Assembly: GCF_017565645.3 (NCBI RefSeq)
Contig: NZ_CP086136.1
Span: 9,717,501 to 9,781,500 of the forward strand
DNA from: Bradyrhizobium barranii subsp. barranii
GTDB lineage: Bacteria; Pseudomonadota; Alphaproteobacteria; Rhizobiales; Xanthobacteraceae
DNA length: 64,000 bases
Reading direction: 5' to 3'
The notes beneath the pieces are model-generated. The model saw nothing but the letters and a program-made list of their open reading frames with translations. It did no database searches and was not told the origin of the DNA. The position numbers and the translations under genes are program-made. Below, piece by piece: positions 9,192 through 18,332 of this stretch. Numbering within the stretch: the stretch's first letter is position 1; each line of letters starts with the position of its first letter.

Positions 9192-9806
9192 ATGCCCAGC
9201 ACATTCGAGCCTGCCCTGCCGGTCAAGGCGGCCGAGGTTCCTTCTGGCCCCGACTCGCTCCATGAAATCAAACACGACGGCTACCGGATGATGTTGATCC
9301 GGGAGGCCAAGGTCGTGCGCCTCCGGAGCAAGACCGGGCTCGATTGGACGCAGCGTTTTCCCTGGATCGTCGAGAGCGCGCTGAAGCTGCGCCAGGATCG
9401 GTTCGTGATCGATGGCGAGGCGGTGGTCCTGGGCGTGGACGGGATATCCGACTTCGATGCCCTGCAGTCCGGCAAATACAATAACGAGGTTCAGCTCTAC
9501 GCCTTCGATATGCTCGCGGGCGAAGGAGACGACTATCGCAAGCTGCCGCTGTTCCTCCGCAAGCAGAACCTGGCGCGCCTCCTGGTTCGCCGCCCCGAGG
9601 CTATCCAAGCCGCGCCGTTCGAGCAGGGCGAGATCGGGCCCGACCTGTTCCGCGCCGCTTGCAGGATGGGCCTCGAGGGCCTGGTGTCGAAGCATCGCGA
9701 GCGCGCCTATCGCGCGGGCCGGTGCGATCATTGGGTGAAGGTAAAAAACCGCGATCATCCGGGGTACGGCCGCGTCAAAGACGTTGCGCGAGCGAAGCGC
9801 CGATGA
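9192..9806 (+). CDS. ATP-dependent DNA ligase, adenylation domain only
   Basis: A 204-residue nucleotidyltransferase domain. Motif I is EIKHDGYR (about residue 27, with the Lys that takes AMP), motif III-like FDALQSGK and YAFDMLA follow, motif IV is EGLVSKHRERAY, and motif V is HWVKVKNR. Full LigD or LigB ligases carry an OB-fold after motif V; here the protein ends about 20 residues later (VKDVARAKRR), so the OB-fold is absent. Short LigD-like ligases of this kind are found in rhizobia, probably in end joining. No Ku gene is in the window. Start uncertain. Confidence 0.8.
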   Translation: MPSTFEPALPVKAAEVPSGPDSLHEIKHDGYRMMLIREAKVVRLRSKTGLDWTQRFPWIVESALKLRQDRFVIDGEAVVLGVDGISDFDALQSGKYNNEVQLYAFDMLAGEGDDYRKLPLFLRKQNLARLLVRRPEAIQAAPFEQGEIGPDLFRAACRMGLEGLVSKHRERAYRAGRCDHWVKVKNRDHPGYGRVKDVARAKRR

Positions 9807-9828
9807 CTGTGGTATTTCTTCATCGTCA

Positions 9829-10365
9829 ATGATGGAAATTGCAATGGCCCTTCCAAGCCGCGCTCAGACCTTCGCGTTCGAAACCTGCCGGGATTTACTG
9901 GATAAACTTGAGAGGGAAATCGACCGATATCAAAAGGTCGACGGCCGCGACGAGGATGAGCCGGAAGCTCTCTTAGAGCTGGTGGATCAGCTAAGGGACA
10001 GCGCATTCAACGCAGCCGTGACGGCTTGGCAATTGTGCGATTGGGTGTTCAACGACATGACGCCCGAGCAGCGTCAGAAGTTGAAGATCAGCAGCCTTGG
10101 TGATCTGCAGACATACGCGAGGGACAATTGTCGGGCGCTTTACCTTTGTCGGCACGCCGCGACGGCGTCCAAGCACTGGGAAGTCGGCCATAAACCTGAT
10201 CCCGACGTTCAGGTCGAGGTTTGGCACGACGAAACGGGCTGGACCATCCACTTCGTTGACGGGGCGGCCAGTCAGGCCGCCTACGTTGTTTTCGAGTCCG
10301 CGCGCGCGTTTTGGAATGAATTTATTCGCGGCCATGGCATAGGCAAAGGACAAGACGAGCTATGA
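9829..10365 (+). CDS. hypothetical protein
   Basis: A soluble, mostly helical protein of about 178 residues (FAFETCRDLLDKLEREIDRY ... DSAFNAAVTAWQLCDWVFND). The 'A-x-x-A-W-x-L-x-D-W-V' segment looks like a HEPN-like or DUF-type helical core, but I cannot name it. The start is unclear: ATGs at 9829, 9832 and 9844 all lack a strong ribosome site. Its stop overlaps the next start by 4 bases, so the two are co-translated. Confidence 0.5.
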   Translation: MMEIAMALPSRAQTFAFETCRDLLDKLEREIDRYQKVDGRDEDEPEALLELVDQLRDSAFNAAVTAWQLCDWVFNDMTPEQRQKLKISSLGDLQTYARDNCRALYLCRHAATASKHWEVGHKPDPDVQVEVWHDETGWTIHFVDGAASQAAYVVFESARAFWNEFIRGHGIGKGQDEL

Positions 10366-10592
10366 CAGAATTTCTGAAGCAAAAAATCGAACAGACGCAG
10401 CGCGACATTCAAACCATCCGAGAGAGTCTGGCCGCCTCTCGCGAGGAAATGGCGAGCAACCCGAGCAGAGCGCGCGAGATCGTTAAGGAGAATGTGGACG
10501 CCATCAGAGAGGGATGGCGTCTGAAGGACGAGTTGAAGCTGCTGCAAGAGGAGCTGGAGCGCCACCAAGCAGCAGGCCCCGGTCCCTCTTAG
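10362..10592 (+). CDS. small coiled-coil protein
   Basis: 76 residues, almost entirely heptad-like (LKQKIEQTQRDIQTIRESL ... LKDELKLLQEELERH), predicted as a single coiled coil. The ATGA overlap with the upstream gene implies translational coupling and a joint role. No function can be assigned. Confidence 0.55.
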   Translation: MTEFLKQKIEQTQRDIQTIRESLAASREEMASNPSRAREIVKENVDAIREGWRLKDELKLLQEELERHQAAGPGPS

Positions 10593-10686
10593 TTCCGGTT
10601 TCCACAGCGACGTTATCTTGAGCGCTGGCCGGGTAGACCATGGCGCTTGTATGCTCCCAGGAGTTGCGAGGGCTGGGAGAGCAGGG

Positions 10687-11199
10687 ATGGGGCATATTGA
10701 GGCAACTGGCTGGATCGCGATCTATGCTGCCGTGGTGTCGACGTGCGCGTTTGCGCTCAACTTCAGAACGTGGATCGAGAACAGGCCCCTGGTACACTTG
10801 AGCCTTATGGTCGACGGCATGATCGTGAGCCCAGGAAGCGGCGTCGAGGAAAAGGACCTAACGATCCTAACCGTGACCAATCGCGGTCGCGCGCCGACGA
10901 TGATCACGAACATGGTCATCTTCGAAATGAACTCGTGGTGGCAGCGGCTAAGGATCAGGCCCGAGAAGAGCTTCGTCGTCGCCAACCCTCAAATGGCCGG
11001 TTATCCGCCGAACGTTCCGGGCGATTTGGAGCCCAACAAGAAATGGACGGGGTTCGCACGCCCTCGGCGCGACCTGCTGCCGGACTGGCCTCACCATCGA
11101 TATTGGGTCGGCGTCTATGTTAGCCATCGCGACCGCCCGTACTTGATCAGGCTGCCCAAGACCAAGCCCGGACCACCCGAGAACTCCAAAAGCGTTTGA
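10687..11199 (+). CDS. hypothetical membrane-anchored protein
   Basis: 170 residues with one N-terminal transmembrane helix (about residues 8-23, GWIAIYAAVVSTCAFALNF), followed by a beta-rich soluble domain (LTILTVTNRGRAPTMITNMV). The ATG at 10687 is chosen because AGAGCAGGG lies immediately upstream and because it places the helix at the N-terminus. This topology (one helix, then an Ig-like domain) is common in uncharacterised proteobacterial proteins. Confidence 0.55.
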   Translation: MGHIEATGWIAIYAAVVSTCAFALNFRTWIENRPLVHLSLMVDGMIVSPGSGVEEKDLTILTVTNRGRAPTMITNMVIFEMNSWWQRLRIRPEKSFVVANPQMAGYPPNVPGDLEPNKKWTGFARPRRDLLPDWPHHRYWVGVYVSHRDRPYLIRLPKTKPGPPENSKSV

Positions 11200-11332
11200 G
11201 GATTGGCGCGGCGGGGTTTTGGGGCGCGCGGCAAAAAAATACTTGAAAAGGCTTGAAATCCGCTATTCCCGACACCTGACGGACACTCGCGGGGTTAGCT
11301 ATTGAGAGTGTTGTGTTTTTCGCGGAAATAGG

Positions 11333-11468
11333 CTTCCCCTTGTGGGAGAGGGTGGCTCGCCGCGGAGCGGCGAGACGGGTCAGGGTATCTCTCCGCCCGC
11401 ACACTGGCGTTTGCGGTGACAACCCCTCATCCGGCGCTTCGCGCCACCTTCTCCCACAAGGGGAGAAG
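11333..11468. repeat. palindromic intergenic repeat
   Basis: Two roughly 24-base arms, starting CTTCCCCTTGTGGGAGA and ending TCTCCCACAAGGGGAGAAG, are inverted complements around 85 bases that themselves contain short palindromes. I recognise this as a dispersed intergenic element of Bradyrhizobium-type genomes. It lies upstream of the DUF3237 gene, whose leader RNA would be structured. Confidence 0.7.
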
Positions 11469-11505
11469 GAGCACTGCGCTTAGCGCAATAGATTGGAGAG
11501 AAGCG

Positions 11506-11967
11506 ATGACCACACCGGCGCTCGAGACCAAATACGTCTTCACCGTCACCGCAAAAATCGGCGACGTCATCACGGCCGGCGAGACCGGCATCGGCGTTCG
11601 CCGCATCATCCCGATTATCGGCGGCGAGGTGACGGGCGCGATCACCGGCAAGGTGCTGCCGTTCGGCGCCGACTTCCAGACCATCCGTCCCAACGAGCTG
11701 ATCGATCTCGAAGCGAAATACGCCTTCGAGACGGATGACGGCGCTATCGTCTACGTCGAGAACAAGGGCATGCGGTTCGGCCCGGTCGAGCTGCTGCAAA
11801 AGCTGAAGCGCGGCGAGCCGGTCGATCCGAAGCTGATTTACTTTCGCACGGTCCCGAAATTCGAGACGGGGCACGAAAAATATCGCTGGCTGATGCAGCA
11901 CATCTTTGTCGGCTCAGCCGCGCGGCATGCGGATCGCGTGGTGATCGACGTGCATCAGGTGGTGTGA
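11506..11967 (+). CDS. DUF3237 family protein
   Basis: 153 residues with the DUF3237 pattern: a beta-barrel start (LETKYVFTVTAKIG), GVRRIIPIIGGEVTG, GKVLPFGADFQTIR and a C-terminal YRWLMQHIFVG. GGAGAGAAGC precedes the ATG at 11506, which also matches the family's N-terminus better than the longer frame from 11416. Function is unknown; members are often near aromatic or CoA-ester catabolic genes, as here (the feruloyl-CoA operon starts 240 bases downstream). Confidence 0.8.
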   Translation: MTTPALETKYVFTVTAKIGDVITAGETGIGVRRIIPIIGGEVTGAITGKVLPFGADFQTIRPNELIDLEAKYAFETDDGAIVYVENKGMRFGPVELLQKLKRGEPVDPKLIYFRTVPKFETGHEKYRWLMQHIFVGSAARHADRVVIDVHQVV

Positions 11968-11981
11968 CCACACGCTCCGCC

Positions 11982-12088
11982 GTCGTCCCTGCGCACGCAG
12001 GGACCCATACCGCGTGATCTACCAATGACGGCGAGTCTTCGCCAAACAACTCCCTGGGGTTATGGGTCCCTGCCTGCGCAGGGACGAC
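11982..12088. repeat. inverted intergenic repeat
   Basis: Arms of 28 bases at 11982-12009 and 12061-12088 are complementary at 27 of 28 positions (core GTCCCTGCG...CGCAGGGAC), and each arm is also a small palindrome. It can form a strong cruciform or hairpin in the gap before the phenylpropanoid operon. It is probably a dispersed repeat that also attenuates read-through from the DUF3237 gene. Confidence 0.7.
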
Positions 12089-12155
12089 ACCGGGTTTGGG
12101 GTAGGGATCTTACCCACCTGACTTGCTACATCCTCAGGGACCGTACCGTCCCTCC

Positions 12156-12188
12156 TTGACTCCCCCAGAATTCGTTATACAACATAAC
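12156..12188 (+). promoter_or_regulatory. promoter with overlapping palindromic operator
   Basis: A -35-like TTGACT (12156-12161) is followed by a -10-like TATACA/TACAAC at 12177-12183. Overlapping the -10 is a perfect inverted repeat, GTTAT-ACAAC-ATAAC (12174-12188), ending 19 bases before the ATG at 12208. The size and position suit a MarR-family repressor such as the hydroxycinnamoyl-CoA-responsive regulators of phenylpropanoid genes. No regulator gene is in the window, so the partner is inferred. Confidence 0.65.
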
Positions 12189-12207
12189 TATTCTGACAAG
12201 GACGCAA

Positions 12208-13017
12208 ATGACACAGGGAAACGCCGAGACCGCTGACGCGGGCGCCTCCGGGCTTTTGAGGATCGAGCGGGCGGACCGGGTTCTGACCGTGGGCCTGAAC
12301 CGGCCGGCCAAGCGCAATGCGCTCAATGACGGCATTATCCTCGAAATCGGCGAGTGCTTTGCCTCCCTGCCCGAGGATATCGGCGCGGTCGTCATCCACG
12401 GCATCGGCGATCATTTCTCCTCCGGCCTCGACCTCTCCGAGCTTCAGGACCACGACGCGACCGGCGGCCTCCTGCATTCCCAGATGTGGCACCGGGTGTT
12501 CGACCGCATCCAGTACAGCCGCGTGCCCGTGATCGCTGCGCTCCGGGGCGCGGTGATCGGCGGCGGGCTGGAGCTGGCCTGCGCCGCCCATATCCGCGTC
12601 GCCGAGCCCTCGACCTATTTCGCCCTGCCGGAAGGGCAGCGCGGCATCTTCGTCGGCGGCGGCGGCTCGGTGCGGCTGCCGCGGCTGATCGGCGTTGCCA
12701 GGATGATGGACATGATGCTGACCGGCCGCGTCTACAGCGCGACCGAAGGCGCCTCCTACGGCTTTACGCAATACGTGACGGAGGCCGGCAACGGGCTCGG
12801 CAAGGCGCTGGAGCTTGCGACCAAGGTCGCCTCCAACGCGCCGCTGACGAACTTCGCCGTGCTCCAGGCGCTGCCGATGATCGCGGAGGCCAATCCGCAG
12901 GCCGGCCTGCTGATGGAATCGCTGATGGCAACCGTTGCGCAGAGCGACAAAGAGGCAAAACGCAGGATCCGCGAATTCCTCGAACACAAGACCGCAAAGG
13001 TGAAGCCGAAGTCATGA
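12208..13017 (+). CDS. enoyl-CoA hydratase/isomerase family protein
   Basis: A 269-residue crotonase-fold enzyme. The oxyanion-hole segments GDHFSSGLDLSEL (about residues 70-82) and AALRGAVIGGGLELACAA (about 110-127) are present. The glutamate expected next to the second hole in hydratases appears as PEGQRGIFVGGGG. As first gene before a feruloyl-CoA synthase-like ligase, it probably hydrates, and perhaps cleaves, a cinnamoyl-CoA type thioester. Its stop overlaps the next start (ATGA). The hydratase-versus-aldolase choice cannot be made from sequence alone. Confidence 0.88.
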   Translation: MTQGNAETADAGASGLLRIERADRVLTVGLNRPAKRNALNDGIILEIGECFASLPEDIGAVVIHGIGDHFSSGLDLSELQDHDATGGLLHSQMWHRVFDRIQYSRVPVIAALRGAVIGGGLELACAAHIRVAEPSTYFALPEGQRGIFVGGGGSVRLPRLIGVARMMDMMLTGRVYSATEGASYGFTQYVTEAGNGLGKALELATKVASNAPLTNFAVLQALPMIAEANPQAGLLMESLMATVAQSDKEAKRRIREFLEHKTAKVKPKS

Positions 13018-14897
13018 GCGGACAGCCGTCCTCTTCCAGCATGGAGCGCGGCGCGAGCACTTCCCCGCTGCGGCCCATTTCGTTCGGCGATCCCGTCGTC
13101 AACATCGAGCGGCGCGACGACGGCACGATTTACCTGCGGCCAAAGCAGCCGCTCGGCGACTATCCGGTCCGCCTCACCGACCGCTTGCATCATTGGGCGA
13201 CGACGACGCCGGACCGCGTCTTCATGGCCGAGCGCGAAGGCGGCCGCGGCTGGCGCAAGATCACTTACGCCGAGCTGCTCGCCGCCAGCCGGCACATTGC
13301 CTCCGGCCTGATTGCGCGCGGCCTGTCGGCGGAGCGGCCGGTCGTCATCCTCTCAGGCAATTCGATCGACCACGCGCTCCTCGCGTTCGGCGCGTTCTAT
13401 GCCGGAATTCCGTTCTGCCCGGTGTCGCCGGCCTATTCGCTGGTGTCGAAGGATTACGGCAAGCTCTCTTACCTGATGAAGCTGCTGACGCCCGGCCTCG
13501 TCTTTGCCGAGGACGCCGGCAAGTTCGCGGATGCGCTCGCCGCCAATGTCACGCTCGGCACCGAGATCGCCGCGTCCTGGGGCAGCGTGCCGGGCCGCGA
13601 CGTCACCCTGCTCGCCGACCTCATGGCGACGCCGCTCCACGGCGATCTCGACGCGATACACGACAAAATCGGCCCCGACACGATCGCAAAGTTCTTGCTG
13701 ACGTCGGGCTCGACCGGCAATCCCAAGGCCGTCATCAACACCCAGCGCATGATCTGCGCCAACCAGGTGATGCTGCGCGAGACGCTCGCCTTCCTCAAGG
13801 ACGAGCCCCCGGTCATCATCGACTGGCTGCCCTGGAATCATACCTTTGGCGGCAACCACAATATCGGGCTGACGCTCTACAATGGCGGCTCGATGTATCT
13901 CGACGCCGGCAAGCCGGTGCCGGGCGGCATCGAGGAGACCGTGCGCAATCTCCAGGAGATTTCGCCGACGGTCTATTTCAACGTGCCCAAGGGCTATGAA
14001 TCGCTGCTGCCGTATTTGCGCGACGACCAGGGCCTGCGCGCAAAGTTCTTCGACCGGCTGCACGCGATGTTCTTCTCCGGCGCCGCGCTGTCGCCGTTCG
14101 TCTGGAACAGCCTCGACGAGCTCGCGGTGAAGGAGAAGGGTTACCGCGTGCCGATGCTGACCGGCCTTGGCGCCACCGAGACCGCGCCGTTCTTCATGTC
14201 GGTCAATCCGCGCACCAGCCGCTCCGGCCATGTCGGGCTGCCTGTGTCGGGCAATGACGCCAAGCTGGTGCCGAACAACGGCAAGATGGAAGTGCGTGCC
14301 AAGGGGCCGAACGTGATGCCCGGCTATTGGCGCCAGCCCGACATCACCGCAAAATCCTTCGACGAGGAAGGATTCTACAAGATGGGCGACGCGCTCAAGC
14401 CCGTCGATCCCGACGATATCAACGCCGGCTTCGATTTCGACGGCCGCGTCAGCGAAGACTTCAAGCTCGGCAGCGGCACCTGGGTCAGTGTCGGCCCGCT
14501 GCGTGCGCGCTTCGTCGCGGCCTGCGCGCCGCTGGTGCGCGACGTCGTCATCGCCGGCATCAACCGCGACGAAATCTCCGCGCTGGTGCTGCTCGATCTC
14601 GACGGCTGCCGGCTGATCAATCCGACGCTGCCGGCCGACGATCTCACCGTCACCGCCCGCGACCGGCTGGTGCGCGAGGCCTTCCGCGAGCGCCTGACGC
14701 GCTTTCTGGCTTCGGCCACCGGTTCCTCGACGCGGATCACGCGCGCGATCCTGCTGGATACGCCGCTTTCGATCGACAAGGGTGAAGTCACCGACAAGGG
14801 CTCGATCAACCAGCGCGCGGTGCTGGAACATCGCGACGCGCTGATCGAGGAGCTCTACGCTGCCAATCCATCGGACCGTGTGATATCGGTCGGCTAA
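13014..14897 (+). CDS. feruloyl-CoA synthase-like acid:CoA ligase
   Basis: A 627-residue AMP-forming ligase, the length of feruloyl-CoA synthases rather than of shorter FadD-type enzymes. The P-loop [13 protein letters not shown] is near residue 230, [11 protein letters not shown] near 270, and GLGATETAP near 385. The C-terminal lobe has [15 protein letters not shown], a variant typical of Fcs enzymes, and [13 protein letters not shown] instead of the usual PRTxxGK, where the Lys is in a different setting. It would activate ferulate, p-coumarate or a related acid using ATP and CoA. It is translationally coupled to the upstream hydratase by a 4-base overlap. Confidence 0.85.
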   Translation: MSGQPSSSSMERGASTSPLRPISFGDPVVNIERRDDGTIYLRPKQPLGDYPVRLTDRLHHWATTTPDRVFMAEREGGRGWRKITYAELLAASRHIASGLIARGLSAERPVVILSGNSIDHALLAFGAFYAGIPFCPVSPAYSLVSKDYGKLSYLMKLLTPGLVFAEDAGKFADALAANVTLGTEIAASWGSVPGRDVTLLADLMATPLHGDLDAIHDKIGPDTIAKFLLTSGSTGNPKAVINTQRMICANQVMLRETLAFLKDEPPVIIDWLPWNHTFGGNHNIGLTLYNGGSMYLDAGKPVPGGIEETVRNLQEISPTVYFNVPKGYESLLPYLRDDQGLRAKFFDRLHAMFFSGAALSPFVWNSLDELAVKEKGYRVPMLTGLGATETAPFFMSVNPRTSRSGHVGLPVSGNDAKLVPNNGKMEVRAKGPNVMPGYWRQPDITAKSFDEEGFYKMGDALKPVDPDDINAGFDFDGRVSEDFKLGSGTWVSVGPLRARFVAACAPLVRDVVIAGINRDEISALVLLDLDGCRLINPTLPADDLTVTARDRLVREAFRERLTRFLASATGSSTRITRAILLDTPLSIDKGEVTDKGSINQRAVLEHRDALIEELYAANPSDRVISVG

Positions 14898-14922
14898 GAA
14901 ACCATCGCCAAAGGAGAACGCC

Positions 14923-15684
14923 ATGTTGTTGAAGGATCAGGCAGTCATCGTTACCGGCGGTGCATCGGGACTGGGCGCTGCGACCGCGCGAAAGCTGGCG
15001 GCGCAGGGCGCCAAGGTCGCGGTGTTCGACCTCAATGCCAAGCTTGCGGAGACCGTCGCCGCCGAGCTCAAGGGCGTTGCCGTGACCTGCGACGTCTCCG
15101 ATGCCGCCTCGGCTGAGGCTGCGATCACGCAGGCGACCAAGGCGCATGGACCCGCGCGCGTGCTGGTGAACTGCGCCGGCATCGGCGTCGCCAAGCGCGT
15201 GGTCGGCCGCGACGGGCCGATGGCGCTTGCCGATTTCGACAAAGTGATCAAGGTCAACCTCATCGGCACCTTCAACATGCTGCGCCTCGCCGCGACCGAG
15301 ATGTCCAAGCTCGAGCCGCAGGCGACCGGCGAGCGCGGCGTCATCATCAATACGGCGTCCGTTGCCGCCTATGACGGCCAGATCGGCCAGTCGGCCTATT
15401 CGGCCTCCAAGGGCGGCATCGTCGGCATGACGCTGCCGATCGCGCGCGAGCTCGCGCAGTTCGGCGTCCGCGTGCTGACCATCGCGCCCGGCCTGTTCCT
15501 GACGCCGCTGCTGGCCAACCTGCCGCAGGAAGCCCAGGACTCGCTCGCCGCCGCGATCCCGTTCCCGCGCCGGCTCGGCCACGCCGACGAGTTCGCCGCG
15601 CTCGCGCTGCACATGGTCGAGAACTCGTACCTGAACGGCGAAGTGGTGCGCCTCGACGGCTCGCTGCGCATGGCGCCAAAGTAG
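14923..15684 (+). CDS. SDR-family 3-hydroxyacyl-CoA dehydrogenase-like protein
   Basis: A 253-residue classical short-chain dehydrogenase. The NAD-binding motif TGGASGLG (residues 12-19), the NCAG motif, and the active-site Ser-Tyr-Lys (INTASVAAY ... YSASK, Tyr159/Lys163) are all present. The sequence resembles type-10 17-beta-HSD/3-hydroxyacyl-CoA dehydrogenases ([14 protein letters not shown] start). Following a hydratase, it would oxidise the beta-hydroxy intermediate in a beta-oxidation-like shortening of the side chain. AAAGGAGAA precedes the ATG. Confidence 0.85.
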   Translation: MLLKDQAVIVTGGASGLGAATARKLAAQGAKVAVFDLNAKLAETVAAELKGVAVTCDVSDAASAEAAITQATKAHGPARVLVNCAGIGVAKRVVGRDGPMALADFDKVIKVNLIGTFNMLRLAATEMSKLEPQATGERGVIINTASVAAYDGQIGQSAYSASKGGIVGMTLPIARELAQFGVRVLTIAPGLFLTPLLANLPQEAQDSLAAAIPFPRRLGHADEFAALALHMVENSYLNGEVVRLDGSLRMAPK

Positions 15685-15709
15685 GGCGCAACGAAAGCAG
15701 GGCCATCGC

Positions 15710-16129
15710 ATGTTCGTGAACCGGCGCGACGTCCAGATCCAGTGGGGCGACTGCGACCCCGCCAACATCGTCTATTACCCGCGCTATTTCGCGATGTTCG
15801 ACGATTCGACATCGACCCTGTTCGAGGTCGCCGGATTCTCAAAGCAGGATTTGGTCCGCAAATACGGCCTGGTGGGCATCCCCATGGTCGACACGCGGTC
15901 CAAGTTCTACATCCCCTCGACCTATGGCGACTGGATTACCATCGAAACGAAGATCGAGAGCATCAAGCGCTCGAGCTTCGAGGTGAAGCACAACGTCTAC
16001 AAGGGCGAGGCGCTGGCGATCGAGGGTTTTGAGACCCGCGTCCTGGTCCGCCGCGATCCCGTTAACCCCGACAAGCTGAAATCGGCACCGTTTCCGGCGG
16101 AAATGGTAGCCAAATTCACGGGGAGCTAG
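15710..16129 (+). CDS. acyl-CoA thioesterase, 4-hydroxybenzoyl-CoA type
   Basis: 139 residues, single hot-dog domain. The signature WGDCDPANIVYYPRYF holds Asp16, which matches the catalytic Asp of Pseudomonas-type 4-hydroxybenzoyl-CoA thioesterase. It would release the free aromatic acid at the end of the pathway encoded just upstream, which completes a non-CoA exit route. It is 25 bases after the SDR stop and probably in the same operon. Confidence 0.85.
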   Translation: MFVNRRDVQIQWGDCDPANIVYYPRYFAMFDDSTSTLFEVAGFSKQDLVRKYGLVGIPMVDTRSKFYIPSTYGDWITIETKIESIKRSSFEVKHNVYKGEALAIEGFETRVLVRRDPVNPDKLKSAPFPAEMVAKFTGS

Positions 16130-16161
16130 GTCTGGAGCTAAATCGCCGCATCACCAAAAGA

Positions 16162-16180
16162 GGGGGCTGAATTACCCCCC
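16162..16180 (+). other. intra-operon G/C hairpin
   Basis: A GGGGG/CCCCC stem with an 8-base loop sits between the thioesterase and the binding-protein gene, followed by only a weak T-rich stretch. It is more likely an attenuator or mRNA-stability element than a full terminator. Confidence 0.4.
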
Positions 16181-16219
16181 GATTTCTGCTTTCAAAGAAA
16201 CACGTCAAGGGAAGAATAG

Positions 16220-17371
16220 ATGAAACGCTTTTACCTGACCGCCGCCATCACTGCTGCGACGCTTGCCCTGCCGGCTCTGCCCGCGCTGGCCCAGACCAGC
16301 GAAATCACCATCGGCATCACCACCACCACGACCGGCCCGGGCGCGGCGCTCGGCATTCCCGAGCGCAACGCGCTGGAATTCGTGCCGAAGGAGATCGGTG
16401 GCGTGCCGCTGAAGGTGATCGTGCTCGACGACGGCGGCGATCCCACCACGGCGACCACCAACGCCCGCCGCTTCGTGACCGAATCCAAGGCCGACATCAT
16501 CATGGGCTCGGCGCTGACGCCGCCGACCATCGCGGTCTCCAACGTCGCCAACGAGGCCGGCATTCCGCATTTCGGCCTGGCGCCGTTCCCGATCACGCCT
16601 GAGCGCATGAAGTGGTCGGTGGCGATGCCGCAGCCGATCCCGATCGTGGGCAAGGTGCTGTACGACCACATGAAGTCGAAGGGCGTGAAGACCGTCGGCT
16701 ATATCGGCTATTCCGACTCCTATGGCGACCTCTGGTTCAACGACCTGAAGGCCCAGGCCGTGCCGATGGGCATCACCATCGCCGATGAGGAGCGCTTCGC
16801 CCGCCCTGATACGTCAGTGACCGGACAGGTGCTGAAGCTCGTCGCCGCCAACCCCGACGCGATCCTGGTCGGCGCTTCCGGTACCGCGGCCGCGCTGCCG
16901 CAGACCGAGCTGCGCGAGCGCGGCTATCAGGGCCTGATCTACCAGACTCATGGCGCCGCCAGCATGGACTTCATCCGCATCGCCGGCAAAGCAGCGGAAG
17001 GCGTGCTGATGGCCTCCGGTCCCGTCATGGACCCCGAGGACCAGCCCGACGAAGCCGCCACCAAGAAGCCGGGCCTCGCGCTCAACACCGCCTATGAGGC
17101 CAAGTACGGCCCGAACAGCCGCAGCCAGTTCGCCGGTCATTCCTATGATGCGTTCGAGATCCTCAAGCGCATCATTCCGACGGCGCTGAAGACGGCCAAG
17201 CCGGGCACGCCGGAATTCCGCGAAGCGATCCGTCAGGCGCTGCTGTCGGAGAAGGAGCTGGCAGCGAGCCAGGGCGTCTACAATTTCACCGAAAAGGACC
17301 GCTACGGCCTCGACGAGCGCTCGCGCATCCTGCTCACGGTGAAGAACGGCAAGTACACGCTCGTGAGGTAA
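16220..17371 (+). CDS. ABC transporter substrate-binding protein (branched-chain/aromatic acid type)
   Basis: A 383-residue Peripla_BP_6 protein with a Sec signal (MKRFYLTAAITAATLALP...ALAQ, cut near residue 25). The start of the mature protein, EITIGITTTTTGPGAALG, is typical of this family. Position after the feruloyl-CoA operon suggests capture of phenylpropanoid or aromatic acids in the periplasm, as for p-coumarate-binding proteins of related bacteria. Permease and ATPase genes are not adjacent. A ribosome site (AAGGGAAGAAT) precedes the ATG. Confidence 0.88.
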   Translation: MKRFYLTAAITAATLALPALPALAQTSEITIGITTTTTGPGAALGIPERNALEFVPKEIGGVPLKVIVLDDGGDPTTATTNARRFVTESKADIIMGSALTPPTIAVSNVANEAGIPHFGLAPFPITPERMKWSVAMPQPIPIVGKVLYDHMKSKGVKTVGYIGYSDSYGDLWFNDLKAQAVPMGITIADEERFARPDTSVTGQVLKLVAANPDAILVGASGTAAALPQTELRERGYQGLIYQTHGAASMDFIRIAGKAAEGVLMASGPVMDPEDQPDEAATKKPGLALNTAYEAKYGPNSRSQFAGHSYDAFEILKRIIPTALKTAKPGTPEFREAIRQALLSEKELAASQGVYNFTEKDRYGLDERSRILLTVKNGKYTLVR

Positions 17372-17397
17372 GGCGCGGCGAAAGTTCTGAGACGACG

Positions 17398-17430
17398 AGA
17401 GCCGGCCTGATGGCCGGCTCTTTTGTTTTT
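17398..17430 (+). terminator. rho-independent terminator
   Basis: A perfect 10-base-pair stem (AGAGCCGGCC/GGCCGGCTCT) with a TGAT loop is followed by TTTGTTTTT. It lies 27 bases after the binding-protein stop and closes the phenylpropanoid operon. Confidence 0.9.
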
Positions 17431-17457
17431 CTTCTGGGGCGAATTGCCTACCGAGGT

Positions 17458-17543
17458 CGTCATGCCCGGGCTTGTCCCGGGCATCCACGTTCTTTGCACC
17501 GTACCGCAAGGCGTGGATGGCCGGGACAAGCCCGGCCATGACG
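17458..17543. repeat. inverted intergenic repeat
   Basis: Two 32-base arms (17458-17489 and 17512-17543) are near-perfect complements, with internal CCCGGGCTTGTCCCGGG palindromes. It is a dispersed intergenic element of the type common in Bradyrhizobium, placed between convergent genes. Confidence 0.7.
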
Positions 17544-17586
17544 GTGTGGAGAGTTCAGCGCCTCGAGAACTACGGTCTTGTGAGCG

Positions 17587-18315
17587 CTAAGCCGCCTGCC
17601 GCAGCGGGGTCCAGGCGAACTCCGGATAATAATCGTCCATCATGCGATCGACATAGGCGGTGAGGTTCGCAAATCCCTCGGCGCGCTGACGCAGGCCGGA
17701 TTCGAAGAAGGGCGTCAGGATTCCGGCGAGCGCGCCGAAGGCGGTGGCATCGACGCCGCAGGGCTTGTTGCCCATCAGGTAGGCCTTGTCGCCGAGCTGG
17801 ACCGAGAGCGCGAACAGCGAACGCACCGCGAGATCGACGTCGTCATCGGGCGCGTGGCGGCCGAGGCCCGAAAGCAGATAGTTCTCGGCGACACGGAATT
17901 GCGCATCCTCGCGCAACTTTTCGCGATTGTGCTCCGGCGCGCCGTCGAAGAAATGCGCGGGCCCCTTGGCGAAGTTGACCGGATCGACCCAGCGCGCCCC
18001 GACCAGCGCCCAGTAGACGTGATGCTCGATCATGCGCTCGAACGCCCAGGCCTGCGCCCGCTCGGCCAGCGACAGCCCGGCGTCGAAATCGAAACCATAG
18101 CGGCGCTCGATGTGGGCGCGAATGAAGGTGGAATCGGCCACCGCCTCGCCGCCATCGTCGATGAACGGCAGCTGCCCCTTGGGCGAGGCAGGCGGCATCG
18201 CCCGCTCCTTCCGGTAGGGCAGTCCCGCCATCTTGAGCTGCACCTCGGTCTTGGTGACGAAGGGGCTGATTTCCGGCAGGCCGAAGCCGGCGCCAAAGCC
18301 ATAAAGCGTGATCAT
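17587..18315 (-). CDS. glutathione S-transferase family protein
   Basis: 242 residues with a thioredoxin-fold N-terminus (ITLYGFGAGFGLPEISPFVTK; LPFIDDGGEAVADSTFI holds the P-x-(I/L)-x-D/ES glutathione-binding turn) and a helical C-terminal domain. It resembles the metaxin/Tom37-like GSTs rather than the classical beta class. It stands divergent from a YafY-type regulator at 18757, and a perfect palindrome lies about 75 bases upstream, so expression is probably controlled by that regulator. Its substrate is unknown. Confidence 0.82.
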   Translation of the reverse strand: MITLYGFGAGFGLPEISPFVTKTEVQLKMAGLPYRKERAMPPASPKGQLPFIDDGGEAVADSTFIRAHIERRYGFDFDAGLSLAERAQAWAFERMIEHHVYWALVGARWVDPVNFAKGPAHFFDGAPEHNREKLREDAQFRVAENYLLSGLGRHAPDDDVDLAVRSLFALSVQLGDKAYLMGNKPCGVDATAFGALAGILTPFFESGLRQRAEGFANLTAYVDRMMDDYYPEFAWTPLRQAA

Positions 18316-18332
18316 GCGAACTCTCTCCTGGA

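Noticed and set aside
13353..14924. Long open frame on the minus strand opposite the feruloyl-CoA synthase
   Set aside because: Arg/Gln/His/Val-rich shadow composition and no ribosome site; the plus strand has full ligase motifs.
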